7,377 bases of DNA. It comes from Firmicutes bacterium ZCTH02-B6 (GTDB taxonomy: Bacteria > Bacillota > Limnochordia > Limnochordales > ZCTH02-B6). The DNA is taken from the NCBI GenBank assembly GCA_002159155.1, contig LZRQ01000177.1, forward strand, positions 1 through 7,377, in the 5' to 3' direction. This document shows, piece after piece, positions 6,285 to 7,377 of the stretch. The position numbers and the translations under genes were made by a program. Under the pieces are notes generated by a model. It was not told where the DNA came from. It ran no database searches and was given only the letters and a program-made list of their open reading frames with translations. Numbering within the stretch: position 1 is the stretch's first letter; the number at the start of each line of letters is the position of its first letter.

Positions 6285-7008
6285 CCACGAGTCCCAATTG
6301 GGCCTTGACCTGTACAAGGGCCAGCAGGCCCCGCGTGCGCTGGGCATCTCCTTCGGCCAGCCGGCTCTCGGCCGCGGACAGGGAGGCGGGCTGGAGCGTG
6401 CGCGCGTACTGCTGCAGGTGGACGACGGCCGCCCGCTTGTTGGCCAGGCTGTAATGGAACTCGTCCAGCGCTTCTTCAAGTGCCCGCTGGTGTTGAATGT
6501 CGAGGGCCGCGGGCGGCGTCAAATCGTGCAGGGCGAGATGGGCCTGTTTAATGTCCTGGGAGTAGCGGGCTAGATGCACCCAGGCGGTGAACCGGTCCAA
6601 CGTGCCCGCGGCCAAACCTTCCAACACGGCTGGCACCGCGTCGAGGGCCCGCTCGGCTTCCTCGTACGCGGCGAGCAGGGCATCTTCCCACTGACGAAAG
6701 TCTTTCACTTGCTCGGGAAACACCGGCCGCTCGGCCGCGGTCGTCACCGCGTGCCGCTCAGCGGCCAGCAGAGCGGCACGCACGGGCGGAGACGAGCGGG
6801 TGTCCAGCACGCGGCTTGCGCTGGGACCGGCGCGTGTCGGCGGCGCCGCGCCCAAAAACAGCAAGCCCAAGCCCGCGAGAGCAAGACACCCAGCCCGCAT
6901 CCGCGTGCGAACGACGCGTTGGTCGAGGCGTCCGGACACGAGTCCGACTAACCCCAAGAATAGGCTTGCGAAACCGAGCGTCGTGATAGCGACCAGCAGG
7001 GGTTCCAT
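6235..7008 (-). CDS. Unrecognised membrane-anchored protein with helical extracytoplasmic domain
   Basis: I do not recognise a family. The 257-residue product has two hydrophobic helices (about 4-26 and 38-55) joined by an Arg-rich loop (RLDQRVVRTRMR). By the positive-inside rule this puts the loop in the cytoplasm and the remaining ~200 residues outside. After a Pro/Ser-rich linker (56-98), the rest is predicted alpha-helical and rich in Ala, Leu, Glu and Gln, with LTPPAALDIQHQRALEEAL (163-181). Such LTPP...H...AL patterns occur in secreted helical-bundle proteins, but this is only a resemblance. I chose the ATG at 7008 over the one at 7059: AGGAGG (plus-strand 7019-7024) lies 10 nt upstream and the protein then begins directly with the membrane helix. 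The upstream tRNA terminator implies a separate promoter, which I could not identify. Its last 50 bases are antisense to the end of spo0A. Confidence 0.72.
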   Translation of the reverse strand: MEPLLVAITTLGFASLFLGLVGLVSGRLDQRVVRTRMRAGCLALAGLGLLFLGAAPPTRAGPSASRVLDTRSSPPVRAALLAAERHAVTTAAERPVFPEQVKDFRQWEDALLAAYEEAERALDAVPAVLEGLAAGTLDRFTAWVHLARYSQDIKQAHLALHDLTPPAALDIQHQRALEEALDEFHYSLANKRAAVVHLQQYARTLQPASLSAAESRLAEGDAQRTRGLLALVQVKAQLGLVASSPAPASAIGPPTAQ

Positions 7009-7018
7009 GGAGCCCGCG

Positions 7019-7024
7019 CCTCCT
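7019..7024 (-). promoter_or_regulatory. Ribosome binding site of the membrane protein gene
   Basis: On the minus strand this reads AGGAGG, 10 nt before the ATG at 7008. It decides between that start and the upstream ATG at 7059, which lies next to the tRNA terminator and has no comparable site. Confidence 0.7.
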
Positions 7025-7064
7025 CGCGGCGTAGGGTTCCCGCTGCGCCAGGCTGCCAATCGCG

Positions 7065-7094
7065 AAAAAAGCGCCGGTCACGAGAGACCGGCGC
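7065..7094 (-). terminator. Intrinsic terminator of the tRNA-Pro unit
   Basis: On the minus strand a perfect 9-bp stem, GCGCCGGTC paired with GACCGGCGC, has a 6-nt loop and is followed at once by TTTTTT (plus-strand 7065-7070). It begins 9 nt after the encoded CCA. This is a textbook Rho-independent terminator that isolates the tRNA from the downstream membrane protein gene. Confidence 0.92.
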
Positions 7095-7103
7095 TCATAT
7101 GTC

Positions 7104-7181
7104 TGGTCGGGGTGACTGGATTTGAACCAGCGACCTCACGGTCCCGAACCGTGCGCTCTGACCAAGCTGAGCTACACCCCG
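7104..7181 (-). tRNA. tRNA-Pro, anticodon CGG
   Basis: The minus strand folds into a standard cloverleaf of 78 nt including an encoded CCA (7104-7106). The acceptor stem CGGGGTG pairs with CACCCCG. The D arm is GCTC/GAGC. The anticodon stem CACGG/CCGTG carries the loop TTCGGGA with anticodon CGG (plus-strand 7144-7146), which reads the proline codon CCG. The T arm GCTGG/CCAGT carries the loop TTCAAAT. The first pair C1-G72 and discriminator A73 are the usual bacterial tRNA-Pro identity elements. CCG is a common proline codon in this GC-rich window, so this isoacceptor should be useful. It has its own promoter and terminator, and no other tRNA is seen next to it. Confidence 0.97.
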
Positions 7182-7203
7182 CGGAGTGCGAGCCGCAACG
7201 TTA

Positions 7204-7232
7204 AGTATACAGGAGGGGTCAGACCGTGTCAA
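7204..7232 (-). promoter_or_regulatory. Near-consensus sigma-A promoter of tRNA-Pro
   Basis: On the minus strand TTGACA (plus-strand 7227-7232) is followed after 17 nt by TATACT (7204-7209), which matches the sigma-A consensus at 6/6 and 5/6. Transcription should start around 7197, leaving a leader of about 16 nt before the mature tRNA. This is the strongest promoter in the window and fits a stable RNA gene. Confidence 0.9.
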
Positions 7233-7377
7233 CGAGCGAGCGGTCCGTATGATGGCGTCAAGCCACTGTCGCACGAGTAGGGGTGGATCGTCCGACCTCA
7301 CCGTCGCGGCGGACTAGACGGCGATAGACTGAGACAGTGCCCGCAGGGCTTGCGTGAGCGGTGTGCGATGTCCCGAT
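7233..7377. other. Terminal 145 bases with no confident gene
   Basis: I find no tRNA, terminator with a T-tract, or convincing promoter here. Two short minus-strand frames enter from the right edge. One ends with TAG at 7314-7316 (about 20 codons, ending ALRALSQSIAV) and the other with a TGA near 7260. Either could be the C-terminal tail of a gene lying beyond the window, but neither carries a recognisable motif. Confidence 0.3.

Noticed and set aside
6293..6322. Palindrome CCCAATTGGG and adjoining CCTTG/CAAGG hairpin just after the spo0A stop, considered as a terminator
   Set aside because: The stem is short with a bulge and has no T-tract on either strand, and it lies inside the minus-strand coding frame.
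6238..6951. Two plus-strand open frames (6238-6573 and 6574-6951) opposite the membrane protein
   Set aside because: The minus-strand frame is longer, has a good RBS and a clear membrane topology; these two have neither.
7034..7059. TTGGCA-like -35 on the minus strand upstream of the membrane protein gene
   Set aside because: At 17-nt spacing the -10 position reads CCCTAC, which does not resemble TATAAT.
7095..7301. Minus-strand 68-codon frame covering the tRNA and its promoter
   Set aside because: It runs straight through a structurally complete tRNA-Pro and its promoter, so it is not coding.

Overview
The window is a GC-rich stretch of a Gram-positive, endospore-forming bacterium (Bacillota). 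Two things point there: a full-length Spo0A, the master regulator of sporulation found only in this phylum, and the gene order priA-def-fmt-zinc metallopeptidase-rsmB, a familiar Bacillota cluster. The high GC, frequent TTG/GTG starts and purine-rich Shine-Dalgarno sequences fit a high-GC lineage such as the Symbiobacteria, Limnochordia or Thermaerobacter groups. The exact lineage is inference.

Positions 1-3204 (+ strand) hold the C-terminal two thirds of PriA (primosomal helicase, cut by the window edge), then peptide deformylase (def) and methionyl-tRNA formyltransferase (fmt). def and fmt overlap by 4 bp. They form a functional pair: fmt adds the formyl group to initiator Met-tRNA and def removes it from nascent proteins. 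Positions 3205-5434 hold a YugP-type membrane zinc metallopeptidase and the 16S rRNA m5C967 methyltransferase rsmB. A GC-rich hairpin with a broken T-tract separates them. The metallopeptidase has its own candidate promoter, whose -35 overlaps the fmt stop codon.

Positions 5435-6284 hold spo0A. Its short upstream gap contains a candidate sigma-H-like promoter. Its DNA-recognition helix differs from the B. subtilis sequence at usually conserved basic positions. Lying directly behind rsmB is not the classical spoIVB-spo0A arrangement.

Positions 6235-7232 lie on the minus strand. They carry a gene for an unrecognised two-helix membrane protein with a helical extracytoplasmic domain; its 3' end overlaps the 3' end of spo0A by 50 bp. 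Upstream of it is a self-contained tRNA-Pro(CGG) unit with a near-consensus sigma-A promoter, an encoded CCA and a strong intrinsic terminator. The last 145 bases hold no confident gene.

Most of the window is core housekeeping. The points worth a second look are the Spo0A recognition helix and context, the regulatory signals around yugP, rsmB and spo0A, and the unrecognised membrane protein. I see no mobile element, CRISPR array or clearly new multi-gene system.
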